DNA from: Saprospiraceae bacterium
Lineage (GTDB): Bacteria > Bacteroidota > Bacteroidia > Chitinophagales > Saprospiraceae
Assembly (NCBI GenBank): GCA_026982695.1
Contig: JALSGS010000026.1
Coordinates: forward strand, 1 to 60,512
Length of the DNA: 60,512 nt
Direction: 5' to 3'
Part shown: in pieces, positions 8,764-17,730 of the stretch
Layout of the letters: every line of letters starts with the position of its first letter
How positions within the stretch are numbered: position 1 is the stretch's first letter
Notes under the pieces: generated by a model
The model's input: only the letters and a program-made list of their open reading frames with translations
What the model was told of the DNA's origin: nothing
Databases searched by the model: none
Position numbers and translations under genes: made by a program

Positions 8764-10518
8764 CTACATATCGGCAAATTGCAGCTCGTACAAGCAACGA
8801 TAGTAGCCATTCTCCAGGCGGACTAGCTCGTCGTGGGGGCCAAATTCCTTGACTTGGCCTTTGTGCAGCACCAAGATATTGTCGGCGTGGCGAATAGTAG
8901 ACAAGCGATGTGCAATGACGATACTGGTGCGCTTGTCGATCAGCCGCTCGATGGCATACTGAATGACAGCCTCTGATTCCGGATCGATACTGCTGGTAGC
9001 CTCATCAAGAATGAGGATGGCCGGATCAAAAACCAATGCACGCACAAAACTGATGAGTTGACGTTGCCCCATGGAAAGAGTGGCGCCACGCTCCATCACC
9101 ACATGATCATACCCGCCTGGCAAGCGCATGATAAATTCGTGTGCACCGATCATTTTGGCAGCAGCCACTACCTGTTCGCGGCTGATGCGTTGGTCCATCA
9201 ACGTGATGTTTTCCAGCACGGTACCAGAAAAGAGAAAGACGTCTTGTAATACCACTGCAATATGACGGCGCAAGGTCCATAAGTCGTAGTGCGTCACAGG
9301 TTTGCCATCGATAAGGATACGGCCTTTCTGGATCTCGTAAAATCTATTGAGTATGCTGATGATAGTGGTTTTGCCAGAGCCCGTGGCTCCTACGATTGCC
9401 ATAGTCTGACCTGGGTCGATGTGGAAGCTCACATCGCGCAACACCCATTCTTCATCATTATAAGCAAACCACACGTGCAGAAAATCTACCTCTCCACGCA
9501 AGTGTTGAGGCATTAACTGACCAATGTTAGACACCTGCTCGCGGCGGTCCAGTAGTTTGAACACGCGTTCGGCAGCTACCAAACCCATTTGCAGCTGGTT
9601 AAAGCGATCGGCCAGCATGCGCATGGGTCGAAACATCATATTGAGATACAGGGGAAAGGCCACTAAAGCGCCCAGGGTCACCTGTGCATCGAGTACGCCA
9701 CGTGCGCCCCACCACACCATAAGCCCCAAAGAAGCCGCACTGATAATCTCCACAACGGGGAAAAAGATGGCGTAGTAAAGAATGGAGTTGAGGTTGGCTT
9801 GGGTATAACTGCGGTTGATTTGTCGAAACTTGCGCATCTCCTGTGCTTCGGCGTTAAAGATCTGCACGATGCGCATCCCACTGATGCGTTCTTGCAAAAA
9901 GGCATTGAGCCGAGCAATCTGGTTGCGCACTTTTTGGTATGCCACTTTGACCTTTTCTTTGAAAATCCAGGTAGCTACAATGAGTAGGGGCATCGTCGTC
10001 AGGCAGATCAACGTCAGTTGCCAGCTAGTCCACAACATTACACCCAACACGGCGACAAGTGTCAGCAAGTCAGCAACAATCGTGATGGCACCTTGGGAAA
10101 AAACCGTGTTGAGCGTCTCTATGTCATTAATCGTGCGCGTAGTGACCGTGCCGATAGGCGTGCGGTCAAAATAGCTGAGCCGCAAGCGTACTACATGGTC
10201 AAATACGCGCACGCGCAGATCGCGCACTACCATCTGGCCCAGCCATCGCGTCGCATAGATGAAGAAATAGCGCAATACTGCTTCGAGCACCAACAAGGCA
10301 ATGAGCAAAAGCGTCATACGCGTCAGCCCATTCATGTCGAAGCGAAAGATGTAGTAATCCACGATATGCTGGATGAGCCAGGGACGCGCAGTAGATACCG
10401 GCGCCAACACCACTGCCAATACCGCACACAGCGCAAAGACAAGCCGATAGGGACGGGCTAAAGCCAATACGCGTTTGAGCAATTGAATATCAATAGTATT
10501 TGGCGAGATGTTGGACAT
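8764..10518 (-). CDS. ABC exporter, fused permease and ATPase (MsbA/MDR type)
   Basis: This 584-residue half-transporter has six predicted transmembrane helices in residues 20-310 followed by a nucleotide-binding domain. Walker A is GATGSGKT (377-384), the Q-loop Gln is 425, the signature is LSMGQ (481-485, Met in place of the usual Gly), Walker B is ILILDE (501-506) with catalytic Glu506, and the switch His is 537. It probably works as a homodimer, as no partner half is adjacent. Family members export lipids, drugs or peptides; the cargo cannot be told. It converges on the zinc hydrolase gene with an 18-base gap. Confidence 0.93.
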   Translation of the reverse strand: MSNISPNTIDIQLLKRVLALARPYRLVFALCAVLAVVLAPVSTARPWLIQHIVDYYIFRFDMNGLTRMTLLLIALLVLEAVLRYFFIYATRWLGQMVVRDLRVRVFDHVVRLRLSYFDRTPIGTVTTRTINDIETLNTVFSQGAITIVADLLTLVAVLGVMLWTSWQLTLICLTTMPLLIVATWIFKEKVKVAYQKVRNQIARLNAFLQERISGMRIVQIFNAEAQEMRKFRQINRSYTQANLNSILYYAIFFPVVEIISAASLGLMVWWGARGVLDAQVTLGALVAFPLYLNMMFRPMRMLADRFNQLQMGLVAAERVFKLLDRREQVSNIGQLMPQHLRGEVDFLHVWFAYNDEEWVLRDVSFHIDPGQTMAIVGATGSGKTTIISILNRFYEIQKGRILIDGKPVTHYDLWTLRRHIAVVLQDVFLFSGTVLENITLMDQRISREQVVAAAKMIGAHEFIMRLPGGYDHVVMERGATLSMGQRQLISFVRALVFDPAILILDEATSSIDPESEAVIQYAIERLIDKRTSIVIAHRLSTIRHADNILVLHKGQVKEFGPHDELVRLENGYYRCLYELQFADM

Positions 10519-10617
10519 GTAGCCAAGCTTTAAGCTGAACCCCTCATTTTGCCGAAAGGCGCATGTGAAAAACCCTTACACAACCACCTACGTCGCTTAA
10601 AAGGAATGAGAGCAAGG

Positions 10618-10625
10618 CAAAGATA
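10618..10625 (-). promoter_or_regulatory. -7 box (TATCTTTG) for the ABC exporter
   Basis: Read on the minus strand this is TATCTTTG, matching TAnnTTTG, about 100 bases upstream of the exporter ATG. The -33 element is not obvious. Confidence 0.25.
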
Positions 10626-10706
10626 ATCATTTGTTGCACGGCCACCTCGCATAACTATACCCCACAGAAGTGCTCAAACACCTTCGCATAGCACTACAAT
10701 TGTGCT

Positions 10707-10714
10707 TACTTTTG
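10707..10714 (+). promoter_or_regulatory. -7 box (TACTTTTG) for the SDR gene
   Basis: TACTTTTG followed by C matches the Bacteroidetes -7 element and ends 27 bases before the ATG at 10742. At the -33 position only a weak TTCG is seen. Confidence 0.4.
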
Positions 10715-10741
10715 CCGTCTTAAAACGACTATGCTATAGTA

Positions 10742-11731
10742 ATGAAAGTTCTCGTCACTGGCGCTACTGGATATATCGGCATGCGCATCTGTGAAGCACT
10801 GGCAGCCAAAGGTCACCAGGTGCATGCCCTATACCGCTCTGCCACCAAGGCGGCTCCGCTCAAAGGACAGGAAGGCATCGAGTTGTTTCAAGGCGACATC
10901 CTCGACGCTGCTTCGATAGCACGTGCCATCAAGGGTACTGATGCGGTGATACATGTAGCAGCTTTTGCCAAGCCCTGGGCGCCTGACCGCAACATCTATC
11001 ACCGCATTAATGTACAAGGTGCGCGCACTGTGTTTGAGGCGGCACATCGATCCGATGTACCCCGCGTAGTGTTTACCAGTACAGCAGGTGTAATCAGTCC
11101 ATCTGAAGGGGGGCGCCTCTCCGACGAACACACGCCACGCCGCATCCCCCACTTCACCGACTACGAAGCCTCCAAAGCAGAGGCAGAAGCCCTGGCACGC
11201 CAAATGGTCCGAGATACGGGTATAGAAATTGTCATTGTCAACCCTACACGCGTATACGGTCCGGGACTGCTGAGCGATTCAAATGGCGTGACGCGCATGG
11301 TCAAATTGTATTTGGAAGGCAAGTTCCGCCTTATCCCAGGTAATGGGCGTAGTGTAGGCAATTACGTATACATCGACGATGTGGTGCGAGGACACCTGGC
11401 TGCGCTGCAAAAAGGTCAACCGGGCCATCGTTACATATTGGGGGGCGAAAATGTATCTTTCCTCCAGTTCTTTGAGACACTTGCCAAAGTAACAGGCAAG
11501 CGCTACCGTATGTTCAAGCTCCCCATGCCACTCATGAGCATGGCTGCGCATGCCATGCACTTACGCGCTGAATGGCTGGGCACTCCGCCACTAATCACAC
11601 CGCCATGGGTCAAAAAGTATGTATACAACTGGGCACTCAGCACTGAGCGCATGGAAAAAGAATTGGGCATTCGCCCCACCCCGCTCGAACAAGGACTAAT
11701 CCATACGGTAAAATGGTTGAAAAAGGGATGA
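10742..11731 (+). CDS. NAD(P)-dependent epimerase/dehydratase, extended SDR
   Basis: This 329-residue extended short-chain dehydrogenase resembles the dihydroflavonol 4-reductase / 3-beta-hydroxysteroid dehydrogenase group. The nucleotide-binding motif GATGYIG lies at residues 7-13. The catalytic set is the Ser/Thr of FTSTAG (111-116) with Tyr141 and Lys145 in DYEASKAEAE. The C-terminal third is the variable substrate domain, so the substrate cannot be assigned. It appears monocistronic, with its own -7 box and a hairpin over its stop codon. Confidence 0.9.
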   Translation: MKVLVTGATGYIGMRICEALAAKGHQVHALYRSATKAAPLKGQEGIELFQGDILDAASIARAIKGTDAVIHVAAFAKPWAPDRNIYHRINVQGARTVFEAAHRSDVPRVVFTSTAGVISPSEGGRLSDEHTPRRIPHFTDYEASKAEAEALARQMVRDTGIEIVIVNPTRVYGPGLLSDSNGVTRMVKLYLEGKFRLIPGNGRSVGNYVYIDDVVRGHLAALQKGQPGHRYILGGENVSFLQFFETLAKVTGKRYRMFKLPMPLMSMAAHAMHLRAEWLGTPPLITPPWVKKYVYNWALSTERMEKELGIRPTPLEQGLIHTVKWLKKG

Positions 11732-11748
11732 GCTATATACTCATCCCT
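11724..11748. terminator. Bidirectional terminator between convergent genes
   Basis: AGGGATGAG (11724-11732) pairs perfectly with CTCATCCCT (11740-11748) around a 7-base loop. The stem contains the SDR stop codon. On the minus strand the stem is followed by TTTTT, so it is an intrinsic terminator for the OmpA-family gene read from the right; on the plus strand it is only a hairpin. Confidence 0.65.
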
Positions 11749-11776
11749 AAACAGCTTAGGTTCCCCCGTGTGTACA

Positions 11777-12901
11777 TTAGTTAGTCAAGACACGGAACTC
11801 CGTGCGTCGATTCTTCCGATGTGCCTCCTCCGAACAAGGCACGCCATCATCGCACTCATTGACCAAGCGCGTTTCTCCATATCCTTTAGCTATCAGTCGC
11901 TCTGGGTTAATTCCCTTACTGATCAAGTAATCGACTACTGCTTGAGCTCGCCGCTGCGACAATCTGAGATTAGCCTGATCGGAACCACGAGAATCCGTGT
12001 GTGATGTAATCTCAATGCGAATATAGGGTTTGGCTTTCAGCAAAGTTAGAAGTTTCTCATCAATGACGCGCTTAGCCTCAGACGTGAGGCGTGCACTACC
12101 AAATTTCCAGAATATAGGCAAGATGTTGTAGTCAATCAAGTCGCACCCAATCTCTTCCCACACTTCCAGCCCACCTTTTTCCTTGAGCACACGCACGCGT
12201 TCAGTAACGTATTGTGCTGGAACAACCCGTTCCTCTACAGTTTCATCTTTTACCAATACTCGCTTGGTAATGGTCCGATATTCAGCAGGAATTTCAATTT
12301 CTTCAACCCATGCTTCCTTTACAATTACCTGCTTTTCAATAGTAATAGTTTTGCCACCTTTAGTATTTGCTGTGGTATAAGCATCTTTTTCTAAGACCTT
12401 AATCGGTACGCGGCGATACTCAGCAGGATGCTCTACATAACAAAGCACCATACAATCACGCGGATCTTCAGCGTCACAGTTTTCGTAATTGCCTTGAAAC
12501 TCGAAACGAGCCGTAGCAGGCACTAATTCAATCAGCTCACTAGAATCGCGAAAAGCAGCAGGGTGCACCGTCAAGGCGTGATATGGATCCTCTATCTGGA
12601 TGGTCTCAGTGATGGTTTTAAACTCAGCCGGATGGTACACATACTTTTTTGTGGCTGGCTTGACCAAAATTTTCTCTTCCACTTCTTTGTATTCAGCAGG
12701 TATTACTACGAGCTCCTTATAAGCAGGGCGCACCATTACTTGCACCTCTTTTTCTATCCAAACATCGGGGGTAATACATCGCACATAGCACTTTCCCGGT
12801 TCAGGATTGGGGGGCAAGGCCACTTTCTGGGCACTTAGGGTGATACTGAAGCCAAAGATCAGCATACACAACGAGGAAGTTGCTCTCATAGTAGTGTGCA
12901 T
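11777..12901 (-). CDS. OmpA-family outer-membrane protein with 23-residue repeats
   Basis: The chosen ATG at 12901 gives 374 residues with a signal peptide (LCMLIFGFSITLSAQ) near residues 11-25; the frame extends 24 codons further but without plausible start features. Residues 45-250 consist of about eight 23-residue units that begin with P-A-E-Y or a variant, at residues 45, 68, 91, 114, 159, 205 and 228, with alternating hydrophobic residues suggesting beta strands. Residues 137-158 form a Cys-containing insert. Residues about 260-372 are an OmpA C-terminal domain that binds peptidoglycan (HTDSRG ... NLRLSQRRAQAV). The protein probably links the outer membrane to the wall; the repeat's role is unknown. 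Confidence 0.88.
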   Translation of the reverse strand: MHTTMRATSSLCMLIFGFSITLSAQKVALPPNPEPGKCYVRCITPDVWIEKEVQVMVRPAYKELVVIPAEYKEVEEKILVKPATKKYVYHPAEFKTITETIQIEDPYHALTVHPAAFRDSSELIELVPATARFEFQGNYENCDAEDPRDCMVLCYVEHPAEYRRVPIKVLEKDAYTTANTKGGKTITIEKQVIVKEAWVEEIEIPAEYRTITKRVLVKDETVEERVVPAQYVTERVRVLKEKGGLEVWEEIGCDLIDYNILPIFWKFGSARLTSEAKRVIDEKLLTLLKAKPYIRIEITSHTDSRGSDQANLRLSQRRAQAVVDYLISKGINPERLIAKGYGETRLVNECDDGVPCSEEAHRKNRRTEFRVLTN

Positions 12902-13027
12902 TAATTTCACTTGTAGAAACGCGTAAATTGGACATTCAACTACCCTACATACGTAGGGCTTGAAAAAAGTCACACTTCTCTATAGTGAACTTCCTCAAGT
13001 TGGTATCCACTTTAAGGCCCAAGGTGA

Positions 13028-14137
13028 TTATTCCTGATCTTGAGATACACATAGCAAAGGCACGAGCTGGGCAACTAAAGCATTTTGCACCCTACGCAGC
13101 ACAATGCGAAAATCTTCACAGGCCTCGGCTGTACGTTCCATATTCAGCAGCGCTTGGCCACGTATATAGCGATATTCCGCATCCTCAGGAAATAGCTGAA
13201 CGGCTCGATCGATCTTGGCCAGCCCTGCCTCTTGTTGGCCTTCGTTGAACAAGGCACTTCCCTGTTCGACCAGCTGCTCGGCCTCGGCAAATTGCTCTCG
13301 CACTTGGGCACACTCCTGGCCCGGTGGCAAAAAGGTTATGCGCAAGTCGTAGGCTGCTGGCACAGCCCGCCCGTGCAAGCGCGCAGGTCGCCACATACCA
13401 GTAGTGTGTGAAGCTGTCACAATAGCTTCCCACCAAAAGGCCAAGCCCAAGCCTGAGTAGTCCTGTATATCGATGACGCGTACCCAGCCCTCAGGGGGTA
13501 CCAACAGTTTTAGATCCATCTTGCCCACCAAGCAGCTATCAGCCCATGCGACTGGGTATTGAAGCCGCTCGGCAAAAAAATCGTTCAGTGCTTGCGGTCC
13601 ACCTTCAAACGACAGGCTGTCGTCGAATACGACATACACGGTATCGTTACCGACCATGACAAACTCCGGCGGGTCTTCCAGCCGAAAGCGCACGGGCAAA
13701 GTATAGCGCGTCCGTACGGGCTTACCTGCCAGTTTGCCAGGCACCCAGCGCATATCTGATTCCATCATGGCTCGTACAATGCGCAGGGCTTCTGCACCAC
13801 AGCCTCCACCAATATCGCGTTCCAACTTTAAGTGCGATAAGCGCCCGTCGGGTTCCACGACAAAGGAAAGTACCACCGTACCTTCAATGCCCTGTTGCCT
13901 AGCTTCTAGTGGATATGCAATATTGTGCGCCAAAAAGCGCAACAACATCTCTTCTGCACATCGCGTCTTTGCCTCCAAAGTAGTGTCTAAATCTTCGCAA
14001 GCGGGAAAGCGAGGCGGTTCATCTACAGCAATATATACCGTAGTGTCAGTGTCTGTTACCACTATATTCTCGTTATCCTGCGCCAAAAGACTACCCACTA
14101 TACTCACCCACATGACGACAATCCAGATTCCTCTCAT
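13028..14137 (-). CDS. TonB C-terminal domain protein with two TonB_C copies and TPR-like tail
   Basis: This 369-residue protein starts with a cleavable-looking signal peptide (residues 1-20, ending SLLAQ) rather than the long membrane anchor and proline spacer of classic TonB. Residues about 73-152 are a TonB_C domain (IAYPLEARQQGIEGTVVLSF, then GRLSHLKLERDIGGGC). Residues about 190-272 look like a second, diverged copy (LQYPVAWADSCLVGKMDLKL). Residues 283-350 are helical with TPR spacing. It lies upstream of the OmpA-repeat gene on the same strand. Without a cytoplasmic-membrane anchor it is unlikely to transmit proton-motive force, so it may be a periplasmic adaptor. Confidence 0.82.
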   Translation of the reverse strand: MRGIWIVVMWVSIVGSLLAQDNENIVVTDTDTTVYIAVDEPPRFPACEDLDTTLEAKTRCAEEMLLRFLAHNIAYPLEARQQGIEGTVVLSFVVEPDGRLSHLKLERDIGGGCGAEALRIVRAMMESDMRWVPGKLAGKPVRTRYTLPVRFRLEDPPEFVMVGNDTVYVVFDDSLSFEGGPQALNDFFAERLQYPVAWADSCLVGKMDLKLLVPPEGWVRVIDIQDYSGLGLAFWWEAIVTASHTTGMWRPARLHGRAVPAAYDLRITFLPPGQECAQVREQFAEAEQLVEQGSALFNEGQQEAGLAKIDRAVQLFPEDAEYRYIRGQALLNMERTAEACEDFRIVLRRVQNALVAQLVPLLCVSQDQE

Positions 14138-14273
14138 AACTCAATTTTTTTCTGCTAAAAGTATTGCACCACCTGCTATACGCGACGAAGCAAGACTTCT
14201 GCCTTACTTAAGCACCGCTGTAGCTACCTACTATGGGTTGGCCACTATCTATTACCTATATTTGCTTGCTATG

Positions 14274-15572
14274 CTATGGCCCACCGGCCTCTTGCTGTGG
14301 CATTATATCCATTTGAAGCCAACGTTCAAGCGTGGTAATCAGCTCCTGGCGCGCCGTGTCGCTCATATAGCGAATGCGACAAGTCCGATGGTCCTTGCCA
14401 TCTAGCACAAACCACACACTATCCACTTTGTCAGAGTAAGGCACGCGCGTAGCCGACCAAGTGTCGATAGCGCCGTACAGATAAATAAATCGATGCCCTT
14501 CTGTGGCTAACCAATCGTACACACGACGTACCAACGCACCGTCAAAGGTTACTTCCATTTTTGCTGGCACGAAGGCTGCATGTGGATGCGGGCGTGGGGG
14601 TAAAGCCTTGAGCCACTTGACAAAAGGCTCTGTCTTGTAGCCGTAATACCCCATTTGCGTGGCGGCCTGATAGTAATGAGGACCATAGGCTTCGATATCT
14701 CTATCGGAATAAAAGGCAATACCCACTACGTCCATCAAGTGTTGGAGATCTTCCTCAAGGCGCCCGGAAGTGGGTATATCCTCGCAGCTATAGCCCCATT
14801 GCCAAAAGGAGAATGGGTATTCCAACACGGCATATTCAAAAGCTTCTTCCAACGTCAAGTAAGTAAAATTGAGACGTGCACCCATCGCATACCAACGAAG
14901 CAAAGGCAATACTTTTTCGCGCTGTTTGAGCAGACGCACCTGCAGGTCGTATATTCTTTTGCGACAAGCCTCTGTACCAACAGTGTCCAGAAAGTCGTAA
15001 ATACGCGTATCTTCATATGCCAGGTTGAGCGGCGCTACATAAGGGATACTCACTACCACATCCTCGGGATAAAAATAGCGATAAAAAATAGTGGTCTGCC
15101 CACCTTTACTAATGCCCGTACTGAGCCATTGGCCCTCATACAATTGGCCAAACAGTTGGCGAATGTGGTGCAAATCGGCAGTAGCCTGCTCGAGTGTCAA
15201 GTAGGTGTAATCGATCGAATCAGGTACAGAAACTCCAAAATAGCGATGTTCTACGTCCAGCTGATTGGCATGTAGCAATTGGGTAGGTTCGTAGATGCGA
15301 TTATGCGAGCGGCTATAGCCCTCAGTTGCGATCACCATGGGCCGATTATAACCTCGATGGCTCAGAAACACGCGCTGGTAGAAATACCCTTTTGACGGGT
15401 CGTTGTGATCCACTGGCTGGCGAATGCGTAGCTCGTAAGCCTCTGAAAAGCCCTCCGGTGGGTCTATGCGATGAAACTGCACATCGGGCAAGTCATATAG
15501 GCGCTGTTCAAGTGACTGAGCCGTGCTGCCCACTGCGATTCCCAGCCACAGTACGATGAGCAACCGATGCAT
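14274..15572 (-). CDS. Secreted serine peptidase, S28/S37 (PS-10) family
   Basis: From the ATG at 15572 the protein is 432 residues with a signal peptide (LLIVLWLGIAVGSTAQ). It resembles the S37/S28 alpha/beta-hydrolase peptidases, which include prolyl tripeptidyl aminopeptidase. The nucleophile motif is GISKGGQT with Ser155; a matching Asp370 (YGAIDTWSAT) and His395 (DGKDHRTC) complete a triad in the expected order. The frame is open 28 codons upstream, but that extension precedes the signal peptide and is unlikely. It lies in a minus-strand run after the MFS gene. Substrate preference, probably N-terminal peptides, is inferred only from the family. Confidence 0.8.
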   Translation of the reverse strand: MHRLLIVLWLGIAVGSTAQSLEQRLYDLPDVQFHRIDPPEGFSEAYELRIRQPVDHNDPSKGYFYQRVFLSHRGYNRPMVIATEGYSRSHNRIYEPTQLLHANQLDVEHRYFGVSVPDSIDYTYLTLEQATADLHHIRQLFGQLYEGQWLSTGISKGGQTTIFYRYFYPEDVVVSIPYVAPLNLAYEDTRIYDFLDTVGTEACRKRIYDLQVRLLKQREKVLPLLRWYAMGARLNFTYLTLEEAFEYAVLEYPFSFWQWGYSCEDIPTSGRLEEDLQHLMDVVGIAFYSDRDIEAYGPHYYQAATQMGYYGYKTEPFVKWLKALPPRPHPHAAFVPAKMEVTFDGALVRRVYDWLATEGHRFIYLYGAIDTWSATRVPYSDKVDSVWFVLDGKDHRTCRIRYMSDTARQELITTLERWLQMDIMPQQEAGGP

Positions 15573-15724
15573 GTTCGTCTTTTTTGCAATAGCTGAAAAA
15601 ACTCGGCTTGAAGTTGAGATTTTTTTGGCAAACCCAGTGCATGCTTCCCGCACCACAGCGGTTTATCCAGCCTTACCGGCAGAGATACTCAAGTCATGTG
15701 TGCTTGAAATCAATCGTGGTATGG

Positions 15725-16966
15725 CTATAATTGATGTATCTCATCAGTGGGATCGCACCACATGCGCCAAAGAATAACCGCAGCAGCTAACAGAGTAAGA
15801 AATGCCACTGCATAAATGGCGACGTCGAGCGTCCACCAATCGGCCAAAAAACCCGCCAAGATCGCCCCAATAGCATAGCCCAAGTCACGCCAAAGGCGAA
15901 ACACGCCAATACTGGCTGCCCGATCAAAAGGGTGCGTCAAGTCTGCTACAGCAGCAAGCATCACGGGATAGACCATAGCAGTACCCCAGCCTAATAATCC
16001 AGCTAACAAGACGAATTGCACAGTCGTATAGGCCCATGGGAAACCCACCAACGCAATAGTTTGCGTCAGCATACCCAAAAATAGCATGTTGCGCCGGCAA
16101 AAGCGATCGGACAAATAGCCGGTGTATAACTGCCCTATCCCCCAGACTGCTGGATACACCCCGACCACCAGGCCGGTCTGCTCCAAAGGCAGTCCCTTTT
16201 GCACGAGCAAAATGGGAAAAAGTCCCCAAGCCAATGCATCGTTGAGATTATTGACCAAGCCTGTAAAAGTCACAGCGCTCAGTGCTGGATGGCGAAGCGT
16301 CGTATCCCAAAACACACTTTTCAATCTACGCTGAGGTGCATCTACCGCCTCAAGCGTCGCATGACCACGTGTATCGCGTACCCACCCTACCGACAATACC
16401 AAGCCTATTAATGCAATCCCCAGGCCTACAAGAAAAGGGGCCGGCCGCAAGCCCCACGTAACGGCAATCCATCCCGTGACAAATGCCATGGCAGCTACCG
16501 CTAAATAACCTGCAAACTCATTCAACCCCATGGCCAGCCCGCGCTGTCGTTCTCCCACCAAATCTATTTTCATAACCACTGTAGTAGACCATGCCAGCCC
16601 TTGGTTGATACCCAATAGCACATTTGCAAAAACTACCCATTCCCAAGTAGGCGCCCACATGATGATCAGTGGTACAGGCACGCCAAACAACCAGCCAATG
16701 ACTAATAGGTGCTTGCGCCCCAACTGATTGGCCCATTTACCCGCAAAGTAATTGAACAACGCTTTTACTACGCCAAAGGCCATAATGAACGACAACACAG
16801 CAGCTCGCGATGCCAACCCAAACTCCTCTTCAGCCAACACGGGCAATATACTCCGCTCCATGCCCACCAATGCCCCTACAAATGCATTGACGATTACTAA
16901 CAATACAAACTGTCGGAAGTTAGCTCGTAACCCTAACTGAACAACTGGACGGTGTAAAGAAGCCAT
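15725..16966 (-). CDS. Major facilitator superfamily transporter
   Basis: This 413-residue protein has about 12 predicted transmembrane helices. The loop between helices 2 and 3 reads AGKWANQLGRKHLLVIG, a form of the MFS motif A, and the equivalent second-half loop reads GYLSDRFCRRNMLF. It diverges from an ArsR-rhodanese regulator whose start is 147 bases away, with a perfect 18-base palindrome between them, so it is very likely that regulator's target. The pairing suggests export or uptake of an oxyanion, sulfur compound or metal-linked solute, but nothing in the transporter itself identifies the substrate. Confidence 0.9.
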   Translation of the reverse strand: MASLHRPVVQLGLRANFRQFVLLVIVNAFVGALVGMERSILPVLAEEEFGLASRAAVLSFIMAFGVVKALFNYFAGKWANQLGRKHLLVIGWLFGVPVPLIIMWAPTWEWVVFANVLLGINQGLAWSTTVVMKIDLVGERQRGLAMGLNEFAGYLAVAAMAFVTGWIAVTWGLRPAPFLVGLGIALIGLVLSVGWVRDTRGHATLEAVDAPQRRLKSVFWDTTLRHPALSAVTFTGLVNNLNDALAWGLFPILLVQKGLPLEQTGLVVGVYPAVWGIGQLYTGYLSDRFCRRNMLFLGMLTQTIALVGFPWAYTTVQFVLLAGLLGWGTAMVYPVMLAAVADLTHPFDRAASIGVFRLWRDLGYAIGAILAGFLADWWTLDVAIYAVAFLTLLAAAVILWRMWCDPTDEIHQL

Positions 16967-17060
16967 ATATCGAAATTATTTTGGCTGGTTATTGTAATCG
17001 AATTAGCATTAGGGCACGCATGCCTGGTGCATTTCCCACGTTTTTGTGCACCCACAAATG

Positions 17061-17078
17061 TTCAATAATTTTATTGAA
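17061..17078. promoter_or_regulatory. Perfect palindrome, likely ArsR-family operator
   Basis: TTCAATAATTTTATTGAA is a perfect inverted repeat (8-base arms, 2-base centre) in the 147-base gap between the divergent MFS and ArsR-rhodanese genes. It ends 34 bases before the GTG start of the regulator. ArsR/SmtB operators are AT-rich inverted repeats of this kind, so it probably represses both genes. On the MFS side it abuts a weak -7-like AACATTTG (17055-17062, minus strand). Confidence 0.65.
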
Positions 17079-17112
17079 TTATAAAATAGTGATTGTTAAC
17101 CTAAAAAATAGC

Positions 17113-17715
17113 GTGAATAACAAGCGGAAATTCAAAGACGAGGCCTACGCTAGCGTAGCTTCATTGGTAAAAGCTTTGGCCAACCCTCGGCGGTTGGAAG
17201 TGATCGACTTGCTGGCCAATGGCGAAAAGCGCGTAGAGCAGATTGCTCGGCAAACCAATATGAGCGTGGCGAATGCTTCCCAGCATTTACAAGTATTGAA
17301 GAAAGTGCGCCTTATCGAGGTACGGCAAGAAGGCACTTCGATGTACTACTCTTTGACCAGCGACGACGTCACGGCCCTGTGGCAGATGTTACTGAGGCTT
17401 TCGTATGTATACGTGCCCCATTTAAAAGAATTGATTAACCAACAGCGAAAAGGCATTCCCATATTAAGTCAAGTGGCTGATTTTTCACAATTTATCCTAC
17501 TGGACGTGCGCTCCGAGTCGGAATTTGCGCACAGGCATCTACCTGGTGCCATCAACATTCCTCTGTCTCAACTACCCGAAAAGCTGGATGAGCTTCCGAG
17601 CGACAAGCCTATTTTGGCCTATTGCCGTGGTCCCTTGTGTACGTATGCCGACGAAGCTGTACGAATTTTGCGCAAGCATGGATTTGAAGCATATCGTTGG
17701 ATACAACCTCAATAA
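17113..17715 (+). CDS. ArsR-family regulator fused to a rhodanese domain
   Basis: From the GTG at 17113 the protein is 200 residues. Upstream TTG codons in frame would run into the operator, so I reject them. Residues 10-105 are an ArsR winged helix (recognition helix SVANASQHLQVLKK at 51-64). Residues about 125-198 are a rhodanese domain with the active-site loop CRGPLC (Cys171, Cys176). These are the only two cysteines; the DNA-binding domain has none, so the usual Cys metal site is absent and sensing probably uses rhodanese persulfide chemistry or another ligand. It likely autoregulates and controls the divergent MFS gene. Confidence 0.9.
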   Translation: MNNKRKFKDEAYASVASLVKALANPRRLEVIDLLANGEKRVEQIARQTNMSVANASQHLQVLKKVRLIEVRQEGTSMYYSLTSDDVTALWQMLLRLSYVYVPHLKELINQQRKGIPILSQVADFSQFILLDVRSESEFAHRHLPGAINIPLSQLPEKLDELPSDKPILAYCRGPLCTYADEAVRILRKHGFEAYRWIQPQ

Positions 17716-17730
17716 GGCTGACATGGCTTA

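Noticed and set aside
13734-14405. 223-codon plus-strand frame
   Set aside because: It is opposite the TonB_C protein and the start of its upstream gap; its composition (Ser/Thr-rich) is typical of antisense to coding DNA.
14655-15275. 206-codon plus-strand frame
   Set aside because: It is fully antisense to the S28/S37-like peptidase, which has a complete catalytic triad.
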